From the NCBI GenBank assembly GCA_035411425.1, contig DAONSX010000033.1, positions 1-25,316 of the forward strand: a stretch of DNA of 25,316 nt, in the 5' to 3' direction. The translations under genes were made by a program, and so were the position numbers. Of the stretch, positions 16,262-24,165 are shown piece by piece (position 1 is the stretch's first letter; the number at the start of each line of letters is the position of its first letter). This DNA is from TTA-H9 sp002071415. GTDB lineage: Bacteria > Bacteroidota > Bacteroidia > Bacteroidales > TTA-H9. The notes beneath the pieces are model-generated. The model had not been told where the DNA came from, made no database searches, and saw only the letters and a program-made list of their open reading frames with translations.

Positions 16262-17185
16262 TTAAAAATAGCCCTCGCGTTTTCGGTCTTCCATGGCAGC
16301 ATCCGAACGCTTGTCGTCCCAGCGTGAGCCTCTTTCGGTAACTCTCGAAGAGGCAATCTCTGAGATAATATCCTCCAAACTACTGGCTTTCGACAGGGAA
16401 AGCCCCGTACAGGTAATATCACCAATAGTGCGGCAGCGAACTTCACGTTCTTCGACCCGTTCGTCGGGTTTCAGTTTCATAAATGGCGCATAGGCCAACC
16501 AAACTCCATCACGACAAAAAACTTTTCTTTTATGCGTAAAATATAAACTGGGCATTTCTATTCTCTCGTAATAAATATACTGCCACACATCCAATTCAGT
16601 CCAATTGCTGATGGGGAAAACCCTGAAATGTTCACCCAAATGTTTTTTCCCATTGAAGATATTCCAAAGCTCGGGTCGTTGATTTTTTGGATCCCATTGG
16701 CCAAACTCATCGCGATGTGAAAAAACGCGTTCCTTGGCTCGGGCTTTTTCTTCGTCACGGCGCCCCCCTCCTATGGCAGCGTCAATTTTATATTCCTCGA
16801 TGGTTTCCAGTAGGGTAACGGTTTGAAGCACATTGCGACTGGCATTATAACCTGTTTCTTCCTTAACCTTTCCATTGTCAATGGTTTCCTGCACTGACCC
16901 AACAATCAAACGAACACCCGTTTTTTTTACAAGGGCATCCCTATATTCTATTGTTTCGTGAAAATTATGTCCCGTGTCGATATGCAGAAGAGGAAAAGGC
17001 AGAGGAGCCGGCCAGAAGGCTTTATAAGCAAGATGGACTACAACGATAGAGTCTTTCCCACCTGAAAAAAGGATCACAGGTCTTTCGAATTGAGCAGCAA
17101 CTTCGCGAATGATATAGATGGCTTCAGCTTCGAGCTCCCTCAAATGATTCATCTTAATTGTAAATAAGGCCTTATATTCTCCCAT
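16262..17185 (-). CDS. cysD: Sulfate adenylyltransferase subunit 2
   Basis: Catalytic subunit of ATP sulfurylase, 307 residues, the normal size. The PP-loop SGGKDS is at 41-46, followed by HIDTGHNFHETIEYRD and the GGGRRDEEKARAKER segment typical of CysD. The enzyme joins sulfate and ATP to APS and needs CysN, the next gene. No cysC, cysH or sulfite reductase gene is in the window, so whether APS goes to sulfate assimilation or to sulfation cannot be decided here. The start may instead be at Met12, which also fits the family. Confidence 0.95.
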   Translation of the reverse strand: MGEYKALFTIKMNHLRELEAEAIYIIREVAAQFERPVILFSGGKDSIVVVHLAYKAFWPAPLPFPLLHIDTGHNFHETIEYRDALVKKTGVRLIVGSVQETIDNGKVKEETGYNASRNVLQTVTLLETIEEYKIDAAIGGGRRDEEKARAKERVFSHRDEFGQWDPKNQRPELWNIFNGKKHLGEHFRVFPISNWTELDVWQYIYYERIEMPSLYFTHKRKVFCRDGVWLAYAPFMKLKPDERVEEREVRCRTIGDITCTGLSLSKASSLEDIISEIASSRVTERGSRWDDKRSDAAMEDRKREGYF

Positions 17186-17511
17186 AATAAAATTTCGTAT
17201 GCAAATTTACGAAACCAAAAGGCTTCAAAAGTATATGATGATTCAGAAATGGGTTATAGGTAATTTTAAAGACAAGAGATTGGAAGAAATGCCAATGCCT
17301 GAACATGGTTAGCCGTTAAAGACAAATCTAATTTTTTTGGATGTAGAGGCCCTCGAAGCCTCCATCTTATCATTCCCATCCAAAATCTATTTCTATCATA
17401 AAATGCCTTGTAAATCAATTCTATAGCTAAAGTCGGAAAACTTCCCCAAAGGTCTATTTCACTCATTATCAACACTCCAAACGCACCACGCCGATCAAGG
17501 TAATCCTTCGT
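17186..17511. other. Intergenic region between cysD and the DUF2461 gene
   Basis: This region holds the cysD promoter candidate near 17202 and about 300 bases with no clear gene. A minus-strand open frame of about 69 codons (17266-17475) has no recognisable domain and sits between two longer genes on the same strand; I leave it uncalled. No hairpin terminator for the DUF2461 gene was found. Confidence 0.45.
17202..17209 (-). promoter_or_regulatory. Candidate cysDN-mreD promoter -7 element
   Basis: On the minus strand this is TAAATTTG, an exact TAnnTTTG match about 16 bases before the cysD ATG. A TTTG lies upstream at a 16-base spacing, shorter than the usual 19-21. If the internal cysD start is used, the leader is about 33 bases longer. 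Confidence 0.45.
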
Positions 17512-18198
17512 TCAGCTCAGAATGATGTCTTCAACAGGTCCATTGAAAAAATGATTCAATGGCTGTAAGGCTTTGAATATTTCTAATACTTTATCAGGAA
17601 AATCTGATTCAATAATTTCTTCGTCAGAAAGCAGGCGAGCCACCGTAAAATGTTTATTCTTTAAAATTTCTATATCTGCAAAATTTTCTGGAAATCCTTT
17701 GGGTGGCCGCTTTGTTCTACCCATATCGCTGAATCCTTCGAAATACTTACGAAAGGTGGAATTTCGTAAAATTTGTTCAAAAGCATCGTGATTATATAAA
17801 ATTTCTTGGCGAGCTGCCTTCAGAATATCAGTCGGAGGATTGTATAAACCTCCTCCTGCCATACATGCAGTTGGTTCTAAATGCAAGTAATAGCCAGCAT
17901 AATGACTTTTTTTGCCCCCGCGCGCAATATAAATGCCCGCAAATGTTTTATAAGGCGATTTATCCTGCCTGAACCTTATGTCTCTATGAATCCGGAATAA
18001 ACAATCGAGAGGCTTTAAATTTCCGATAGATGGATCAAAAGAATGAACATTTCGAATCAATTCCTTTGTGAGGTTTTCCAAGGTCTCTTTTACTTTTTCG
18101 TACCATTGTCGGTTTTGCACAAACCATTCCCTATTATTGTTGCCTTTTATTTCTCTGAAAAAATCGAGCAAAGAGGCCAGTTCAGACGAATTTACCAT
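17512..18198 (-). CDS. DUF2461 domain-containing protein
   Basis: Predicted cytoplasmic protein of 228 residues, a full-length member of the DUF2461 (TIGR02453) family. Family features seen are LLDFFREIKGNNNREWFVQNRQ near the N-terminus, RIHRDIRFRQDKSPYKTF in the middle and GAGxYxPP-like GGGLYNPP. The biochemical function of the family is unknown. It has its own candidate promoter and no close partner on either side. Confidence 0.88.
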   Translation of the reverse strand: MVNSSELASLLDFFREIKGNNNREWFVQNRQWYEKVKETLENLTKELIRNVHSFDPSIGNLKPLDCLFRIHRDIRFRQDKSPYKTFAGIYIARGGKKSHYAGYYLHLEPTACMAGGGLYNPPTDILKAARQEILYNHDAFEQILRNSTFRKYFEGFSDMGRTKRPPKGFPENFADIEILKNKHFTVARLLSDEEIIESDFPDKVLEIFKALQPLNHFFNGPVEDIILS

Positions 18199-18214
18199 TT
18201 TCTGTAAATTTTTA

Positions 18215-18222
18215 CAAAATTA
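18215..18222 (-). promoter_or_regulatory. Candidate DUF2461 promoter -7 element
   Basis: TAATTTTG on the minus strand matches TAnnTTTG exactly, 16 bases before the DUF2461 ATG. The -33 position is poor. Confidence 0.4.
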
Positions 18223-18409
18223 GACGCTTCTTGTTGGTGAAACATAACATACTCGACAGAATTAAATCGCATTTATTATCAATTTTTATTGTTTTACAAA
18301 GTTTCCATATATTAGAGCTTTGAAATTTATCAAGGTCAAACCGCAAGGAAAGGAGTTAAATTGGCTACGAATAAATACTATGGGTAGTAATCTACAATAG
18401 CATCAACCA

Positions 18410-19228
18410 ATGAAAAGAAATTTCAGGTATGTGTTTTTATTGTTATTGATATTGCCATCGAGCCTGCTATCGCAAGGATGGGAAGGTATAAATGGTACTG
18501 CAGCAGCAAGCATGGATATTAGCGGAGTAAGTTATCCGGGAGAGTGGTCAGGATTTTCAAATCCGGCGGGTTTGGCGTTCATTTCGAAAGCTTATGCCAG
18601 CCTTTCCTTTGAAAATCGTTTCCAGATGAAGGAATTGACATTGAAAGGTGTAAGTATTGGCATGCCAGCGCTTGGCGGTGTTGCTGCTCTTTCGGGAGTC
18701 CATTTCGGAAATTCTCTCTATAGCGAACAACGTTATAATCTTGCATATTCCAAAAGGCTTGGTTCTGCTTTTTATTCGGGAATCTCAATAGATTATTGTA
18801 TGCTATCGCAGGGCAATGGATATGGAAATGCTAGCGGCCTAACCTTTGGACTGGGTCTTTTGACTGGTTTAAACGAAAACCTGATGTTGGGAGCTTATGT
18901 GTTTAATCCTGTAAAGATTCGTCTTTCTAAAAATATTCAGTCTGAAGTTCCTGTTATGATGAAGTTGGGATTGCTTTATTCTTTCACCAGAGAGCTGATT
19001 GCTACGGCCGAAGTGGTAAAAAATTCCGAGTGTAAAGCTGCTGTGCAATTGGGAGTGGAATACAATGCTTTCGGAACTTTTGCCTTTAGAGCTGGAGTTT
19101 CCTCATGGCCTGGTTCTTTCGCCTTTGGCATTGGCTATCATCCTAAACATTTGAAGTTGGATGTGGGTGCAGGCTTTCACCCCGATCTTGGTCTATGTCC
19201 TCAGGCTGGATTGATTTACAGTTTTTAA
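18410..19228 (+). CDS. PorV/PorQ-like outer membrane barrel protein
   Basis: Predicted outer membrane protein of 272 residues. A signal peptide ends near residue 21 (LLSQ). The N-terminal segment GTAAASMDISGV followed by SNPAGLA resembles the start of PorV/PorQ and FadL-like barrels, where an NPAGLA motif precedes the first strands. The rest alternates glycine- and aromatic-rich strands (for example FGLGLLTGLNENLMLGAYVF) and ends in Y-S-F, as expected for a barrel C-terminus. PorV and PorQ act as type IX secretion shuttles, but this protein is shorter than PorV, and its role is not established. It lies 21 bases before the helix-hairpin-helix barrel gene, so the two probably form an operon. 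Confidence 0.6.
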   Translation: MKRNFRYVFLLLLILPSSLLSQGWEGINGTAAASMDISGVSYPGEWSGFSNPAGLAFISKAYASLSFENRFQMKELTLKGVSIGMPALGGVAALSGVHFGNSLYSEQRYNLAYSKRLGSAFYSGISIDYCMLSQGNGYGNASGLTFGLGLLTGLNENLMLGAYVFNPVKIRLSKNIQSEVPVMMKLGLLYSFTRELIATAEVVKNSECKAAVQLGVEYNAFGTFAFRAGVSSWPGSFAFGIGYHPKHLKLDVGAGFHPDLGLCPQAGLIYSF

Positions 19229-19249
19229 TCCAATCTCAATCCATTCATC

Positions 19250-21331
19250 ATGAGCAGGAAATTAAAATTCATATACTTCTGGCTTCTTATGATGATGCAG
19301 CCCATTCTTCATGCTCAGCACCCTGATACCCTCACGAGGAATCTGGAATATCAAATCGAATGGTTTATAGAGAATACCGAGATCGAATTGGATTTTAGCG
19401 AGCTTACCGAAGAAATCGAAAAACTTGTAGCTAATCCTGTCAATATAAATAGCCGTGATCGTGAGGAATTACGACGTCTTTTTTTCTTGAATGAAGTACA
19501 AATTCAGAGCATTTTGGCTTATACAGCCAATTATGGAGATTTTGTGAGTATCTACGAGCTGAAAGCCCTTCAAGGATTTGACCCTACTGTGATCAGAAAA
19601 ATAATTCCTTTCATAAAGATTGCACCTTTTGAAGAGAGACGACTTCAACTGAGAGATGCGATAACCAGAGGAGAGCATTCTATTTTGATGCGTTACCAGC
19701 GAATCCTTGAAAAACAGGAAGGATATTTACCTGTTAGTGACAGTTTGTTAGAAATAAAACACAATGCGCGATATCTGGGAAGTCCAGATAAGATTTTACT
19801 GAAATATGGCTATGATTACCGGAGTCAGATACGGTGGGGATTTCTGGCCGAAAAAGATGCCGGAGAAGAATTTTTTCGAGGAACACAAAAACAAGGTTTC
19901 GATTTTTATTCAGCTTACATCTATGGCCGGGATCTCGGGAAAATTCACAAGATGGTCGTGGGAGATTTTCATGCCACCTTTGGACAGGGTTTGGTGATGT
20001 GGAGCGGTTTGTCATTCGGGAAGTCAGGAATTACAGGTGGTATGCCTCATACTGCCCGGGGTCTTACTCCAAGCACCTCATCCAATGAAATTTATTATTT
20101 GAGAGGTGGAGGAATTACGTTAGGACTGGGCAATTTCGAGATAAGTACTCTGGCTTCACGTATTGCCCTCGATGCGAGTACATCGGTACTGGATACGTTA
20201 GAGCCATCTGAAATCATCGAGGGACTTCGAACTACTGGCCTGCACCGCACAATATCTGAAGTGGATCTTAGTAAAAACATACATCTTACTACTCTTGGAG
20301 GAAATATCAGTTATACTGGAAATATTTTCAAGGCCGGTTTTACAATTGCATCGGAAAATTTCGATAAGGCATTCAATTATCAAACAGGCCTTTACAATTT
20401 ATTTCAGCAACCCAGAAAATCACAATTCACCATAGGGACTGATGTTTGCATATATTTACGCGATTTTGTTCTACAAGGCGAAATTGCCAGAGACGTGGAA
20501 GGGCACTTAGCGGGAATTTTCAACGCTAATTTTCAGCCTGATCCACGACTCACATTGGCGTTCATATACCGAAATTATGACAAGGCTTTCCAAAACTATC
20601 ACAGCAATGCTTTTAGCGAAAATTCGGGTGTATATAATGAACAGGGAGTATACATAGGATTTAGGGCATCTGTAGCCAAACAACTTGAATTGACAGGCTA
20701 TGCCGACTATTTCCTTTTCCCATGGTTCAAGTATCGGGTCGATGGCCCTTCGAAGGGAAGGGAATATTTCATTAGAATGGATTTATTAATGGGCGAAAAA
20801 ACCAGAGCTTATCTCCGCTACAGATTCGAGCAAAAAGAAATTAATACGAAAGAGGAAAACCGAAAACTTAATACACTTTCCCCTCGTAAATATCACAACG
20901 TAAGAATGCATTTCGATTATCAACCCATTGAAGAATGGAAGTTTGCCTCCCGAGCAGAAGCCATTTTCAATTACACTTTGGAAGGAAATTCAAGAATGGG
21001 ATTTCTTATTTATCAGGATGTTACCTGGCAACCTTTCCGACTTCCCATTTCCATCTCGGGTAGATATGCTCTCTTCGACACGGAAACTTACGACGAGCGT
21101 TTGTATGCTTATGAACATGACATGCTATACAGCTTCTCCATTCCGGCTTATTATTATAAAGGACAGAGAATCTATTTGATTTTGAAATATTCCCTCTATA
21201 AGAACCTTAACTTTTGGTTGCGTTTTGCTTCATCCATTTATTGGAATAAGGATGAAATTGGCACGGGTCTTGAAATTATTCATGGAAACACTCGAAGCGA
21301 AATCAAAGCCCAGCTTATCTGGAAATTTTAG
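19250..21331 (+). CDS. Secreted helix-hairpin-helix plus barrel protein
   Basis: Predicted envelope protein of 693 residues. A signal peptide ends near residue 22 (ILHAQ). Residues 62-124 contain two helix-hairpin-helix-like units with the ComEA-type pattern NPVNINSRDREELRRL and then GDFVSIYELKALQGF. The remaining 560 residues are rich in alternating aromatic and glycine positions (FHATFGQGLVMWSGLSFGK, many Y/F-ending strands) and finish in a terminal strand ending W-K-F, consistent with a large outer membrane barrel. This architecture recurs in Bacteroidota as an uncharacterised family. The helix-hairpin-helix part would sit in the periplasm, where it could bind DNA or protein. It is 21 bases downstream of the PorV/PorQ-like gene. 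Function unknown. Confidence 0.75.
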   Translation: MSRKLKFIYFWLLMMMQPILHAQHPDTLTRNLEYQIEWFIENTEIELDFSELTEEIEKLVANPVNINSRDREELRRLFFLNEVQIQSILAYTANYGDFVSIYELKALQGFDPTVIRKIIPFIKIAPFEERRLQLRDAITRGEHSILMRYQRILEKQEGYLPVSDSLLEIKHNARYLGSPDKILLKYGYDYRSQIRWGFLAEKDAGEEFFRGTQKQGFDFYSAYIYGRDLGKIHKMVVGDFHATFGQGLVMWSGLSFGKSGITGGMPHTARGLTPSTSSNEIYYLRGGGITLGLGNFEISTLASRIALDASTSVLDTLEPSEIIEGLRTTGLHRTISEVDLSKNIHLTTLGGNISYTGNIFKAGFTIASENFDKAFNYQTGLYNLFQQPRKSQFTIGTDVCIYLRDFVLQGEIARDVEGHLAGIFNANFQPDPRLTLAFIYRNYDKAFQNYHSNAFSENSGVYNEQGVYIGFRASVAKQLELTGYADYFLFPWFKYRVDGPSKGREYFIRMDLLMGEKTRAYLRYRFEQKEINTKEENRKLNTLSPRKYHNVRMHFDYQPIEEWKFASRAEAIFNYTLEGNSRMGFLIYQDVTWQPFRLPISISGRYALFDTETYDERLYAYEHDMLYSFSIPAYYYKGQRIYLILKYSLYKNLNFWLRFASSIYWNKDEIGTGLEIIHGNTRSEIKAQLIWKF

Positions 21332-21457
21332 TCATTTATCAGAGCGTGAAATAAACTTTTTTGAAAGCCGTTGATATATTTATCGGGCTAATGATTTGTG
21401 AAGGCTTTGTGCTACAATAATAAAATATTTTCCCTTCATTATAAATGGAGATAGTTT

Positions 21458-23011
21458 ATGGATAAAGTCAAGATACTATGGGTGGATGATGAAATTGATC
21501 TGTTGAAGGCTCATGTCATATTTTTAGAACAGAAGGGCTATGAGGTGCATACTTCCAACAATGGCAACGAAGCTTTGGATATGATGCGCAATGTACCTTA
21601 CGACATTGTTTTTCTTGATGAGAATATGCCGGGACTCACGGGTCTGGAAACGCTCGAAATCATCAAGCAAATCAATCCCAACCTTGCCGTGGTGATGATT
21701 ACCAAAAGCGAAGAAGAAAGCATAATGGAAGAAGCCATTGGAAGTAACATCTCTGATTACCTCATTAAGCCCGTAAAACCCAATCAGATTCTATTATCCA
21801 TCAAAAAAAATCTTGAAAAGAAAGACTTGGTAAGTCAAAAGACCTCAACGGCTTATCAGCAGGCTTTTAGCGAAATAGGTATGGAAATAAGTAGTTCGCT
21901 CGATTTTGAAGGTTGGATGGAGATTTATCGCCGAATCATCAATTGGGAGCTTCGTCTACAAACTACTCGTGATGAAGGCATGGCGGAGGTTCTGAGAATG
22001 CAGAAAGAAGAAGCAAATCAAGTGTTTTCTCGTTTTTACGAAACAAATTATCCTGTGTGGTTAACCGGCAAATCAACCAGCAAACCTGTTCTTTCGCATA
22101 CGCTTATTAGGCAGAAACTCTTCCCTCTTCTGGAACACGGCTCTCCACTTTTCTTCATATTGATCGATAATTTACGATATGATCAATGGAAAACCATTCA
22201 GCCTGTAATTGAAGAATTTTACAGAGTGGAACGTGATGAGCTATACTACAGTATTATTCCCACCACTACACAATTTGCCCGTAATGCCTTATTTTCAGGA
22301 CTTTTACCATCCGAAATCGAAAAAAAATATCCTAAATGGTGGCTCAACGACTGGGAAGAAGGCACCAAAAATCAATATGAGGAAGAGCTTTTCGGTGAGC
22401 TGCTCAAACGATTCGGTCGCGATGTCAAGTTTTCGTTTAATAAAATCCTTAATCTGTCGGCTGGACGCAAACTCGTGGATAATCTCCCTAATCTCCTTTC
22501 CAATCGCTTGAATATCATTATTTACAATTTTGTAGATATGCTTTCTCATGCCCGTACCGAAATGGAAATTATACGTGAACTTGCCAACGATGAACCCGCT
22601 TACCGCTCCCTCACTCTTTCATGGTTCCAACATTCTCCCCTCCACGATATTCTGAGATTCTTATCCATGAAAAAAATCGACGTGGCCATCACTACAGATC
22701 ATGGTTCTATCAGGGTTCAAAATGCTGTTAAAGTAGTGGGCGACAGGGAAACCAATACCAATCTGCGATTCAAAGCTGGAAAAAATTTGAATTTCAATAA
22801 AAAAGAATGCTTTTATATGCGCAATCCTGCAGAAATTTTCCTCCCTCGCCAAAATGTGAGCACTTCCTATATATTCGCACGAAGCAGCGATTTTTTTGCC
22901 TATCCTAACAACTATAATTATTTCGCCAATTATTACCGCAATACTTTCCAGCATGGCGGTATATCGCTCGAGGAAATTCTTGTGCCTTTCGTATATCTCA
23001 AGGCAAAATAA
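21458..23011 (+). CDS. porX: PorX, response regulator with PglZ domain
   Basis: Two-domain regulator of 517 residues controlling type IX secretion. The receiver (1-120) has the acidic pair D10-D11, phosphoacceptor D54 (FLDENMPG), T82 and K104 (IKPVKP). After a helical linker comes a PglZ, alkaline-phosphatase-like domain (about 200-517). Its metal and nucleophile positions are visible: D237 (LIDNLRYD), T271 (PTTTQF), D360 and H364 (DMLSHAR), D414-H415 (TTDHG) and a late QHGGISLEE. In Porphyromonas and Flavobacterium PorX works with the sensor PorY and the sigma factor SigP, and cleaves small nucleotides. No porY is in the window, which is usual. It follows the helix-hairpin-helix gene after 126 bases and may have its own promoter. 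Confidence 0.93.
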   Translation: MDKVKILWVDDEIDLLKAHVIFLEQKGYEVHTSNNGNEALDMMRNVPYDIVFLDENMPGLTGLETLEIIKQINPNLAVVMITKSEEESIMEEAIGSNISDYLIKPVKPNQILLSIKKNLEKKDLVSQKTSTAYQQAFSEIGMEISSSLDFEGWMEIYRRIINWELRLQTTRDEGMAEVLRMQKEEANQVFSRFYETNYPVWLTGKSTSKPVLSHTLIRQKLFPLLEHGSPLFFILIDNLRYDQWKTIQPVIEEFYRVERDELYYSIIPTTTQFARNALFSGLLPSEIEKKYPKWWLNDWEEGTKNQYEEELFGELLKRFGRDVKFSFNKILNLSAGRKLVDNLPNLLSNRLNIIIYNFVDMLSHARTEMEIIRELANDEPAYRSLTLSWFQHSPLHDILRFLSMKKIDVAITTDHGSIRVQNAVKVVGDRETNTNLRFKAGKNLNFNKKECFYMRNPAEIFLPRQNVSTSYIFARSSDFFAYPNNYNYFANYYRNTFQHGGISLEEILVPFVYLKAK

Positions 23012-23160
23012 AGAGGGTAAGAAATGATTCAAAAGAGTTTTTCTATTCGCTTCGAATTATTTTTAAGACGGCAACATAATTTTTATGTATATTTACGAAA
23101 ACTTTCAAGGTGACTACCTTATTTCTTAAATTCTAAACGTTTATCTCAAACCTTTTGAAT

Positions 23161-23814
23161 ATGAATAAGATTGCTCATTATGTTTCATTTTCAGTTTTGT
23201 TTTTACTGACCTCAACCATGTTAAAAAGTCAACAAACTATTCAGCTCACGCCTCCCGATCTTATCAGGGGTCTTCCCGCCATGAAAACCTTATCGCTTAG
23301 GGCTTCTGCAACCGAATTCGATACGACCATGCTTTCGTTGAAGGATATATCCGATCTATTGTGGGCTGCCAATGGCATAAACCGGCCAACGTCGGGCAAA
23401 CGCACTGCCCCTTCGGCTATGAATGCCCAGGATATCGACATTTATTCCTTTATGAAATCGGGAGTATATCTGTACGATGCAGGGAAACATGCACTTCAGC
23501 TTGTGGTAACAGGCGATCACAGACGTTTGTTCCAACGCGACGAAAAGTCACCTGCTCCACCTGTAATTCTGCTACTTGTTTCCGATGTCTCTCGGTTCAG
23601 GGCTGGAGAAGATTCATTAAAAATGATTTGGGGCGCAATGGACGCAGGTATTGTTTCAGAGAATATTTCGATGTTTTGTGCCTCAGAAAACCTGGCTACC
23701 CGTCCTCGAGCCAGTATGAATCAGAAAAAACTAAGAGAACTGCTCAACTTGAAAGATTCTCAATACCCTATGCTGAATCATCCTGTATCTTATAAAAAGA
23801 ATCGGACGAATTAA
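23161..23814 (+). CDS. Exported SagB-type nitroreductase-like protein
   Basis: Nitroreductase-superfamily protein of 217 residues carrying a signal peptide (about 1-22, ending near LKSQQ), so it should work in the periplasm. The SagB/ThcOx-like pattern is clear: LRASATEF, LSLKDISDLLWAANGIN, then SGKRTAPSAMNAQDIDIY and GVYLYDAGKHAL. A C-terminal segment SENISMFCASENLATRPR and HPVSYKK resembles the FMN-binding end. The family uses FMN; the substrate is unknown. I chose the ATG at 23161 over a TTG six bases earlier. It lies about 150 bases after porX, and I find no clear terminator between them. Confidence 0.8.
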   Translation: MNKIAHYVSFSVLFLLTSTMLKSQQTIQLTPPDLIRGLPAMKTLSLRASATEFDTTMLSLKDISDLLWAANGINRPTSGKRTAPSAMNAQDIDIYSFMKSGVYLYDAGKHALQLVVTGDHRRLFQRDEKSPAPPVILLLVSDVSRFRAGEDSLKMIWGAMDAGIVSENISMFCASENLATRPRASMNQKKLRELLNLKDSQYPMLNHPVSYKKNRTN

Positions 23815-24165
23815 TTCAGAATATCGCCACTAAACTCTCCCTGATTCATAGCTTTCCGAACAAAATTTCTGTGTAAAGGCCGTTCCTACATAAAATTTGA
23901 TTATTTAGGGCGAATTGGAGGATGGTGAGTAGAATGTGGAACGAAATGAAAATGACAAATAAAGGAGTTGAGTGAAAAGCGAAAAAGCATTTCACGGTGA
24001 GTGATTTATGAAGCAGCTTAGGTCTTTTCGTATTACCTATTCACTGATCATTTGAAATACCAAAGGATAATTATCATATTCGCCTTCTCGCCCATTCTAC
24101 CTTCTTGCAGTAATTTTATTTTCCAGTGAATAAATCTTATTCGTTTTAAGGTCTGCAAAACATTG
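23815..24165. other. Intergenic region between two convergent genes
   Basis: This 351-base region separates the ends of the convergent nitroreductase-like and PorZ-like genes. I see no open frame worth calling, no RNA gene and no strong GC-rich hairpin, although terminators would be expected here. Confidence 0.45.

Noticed and set aside
17266..17475. Minus-strand open frame of about 69 codons between cysD and the DUF2461 gene
   Set aside because: No family resemblance that I can name and no clear promoter or ribosome binding site. It could be a relic or chance frame.
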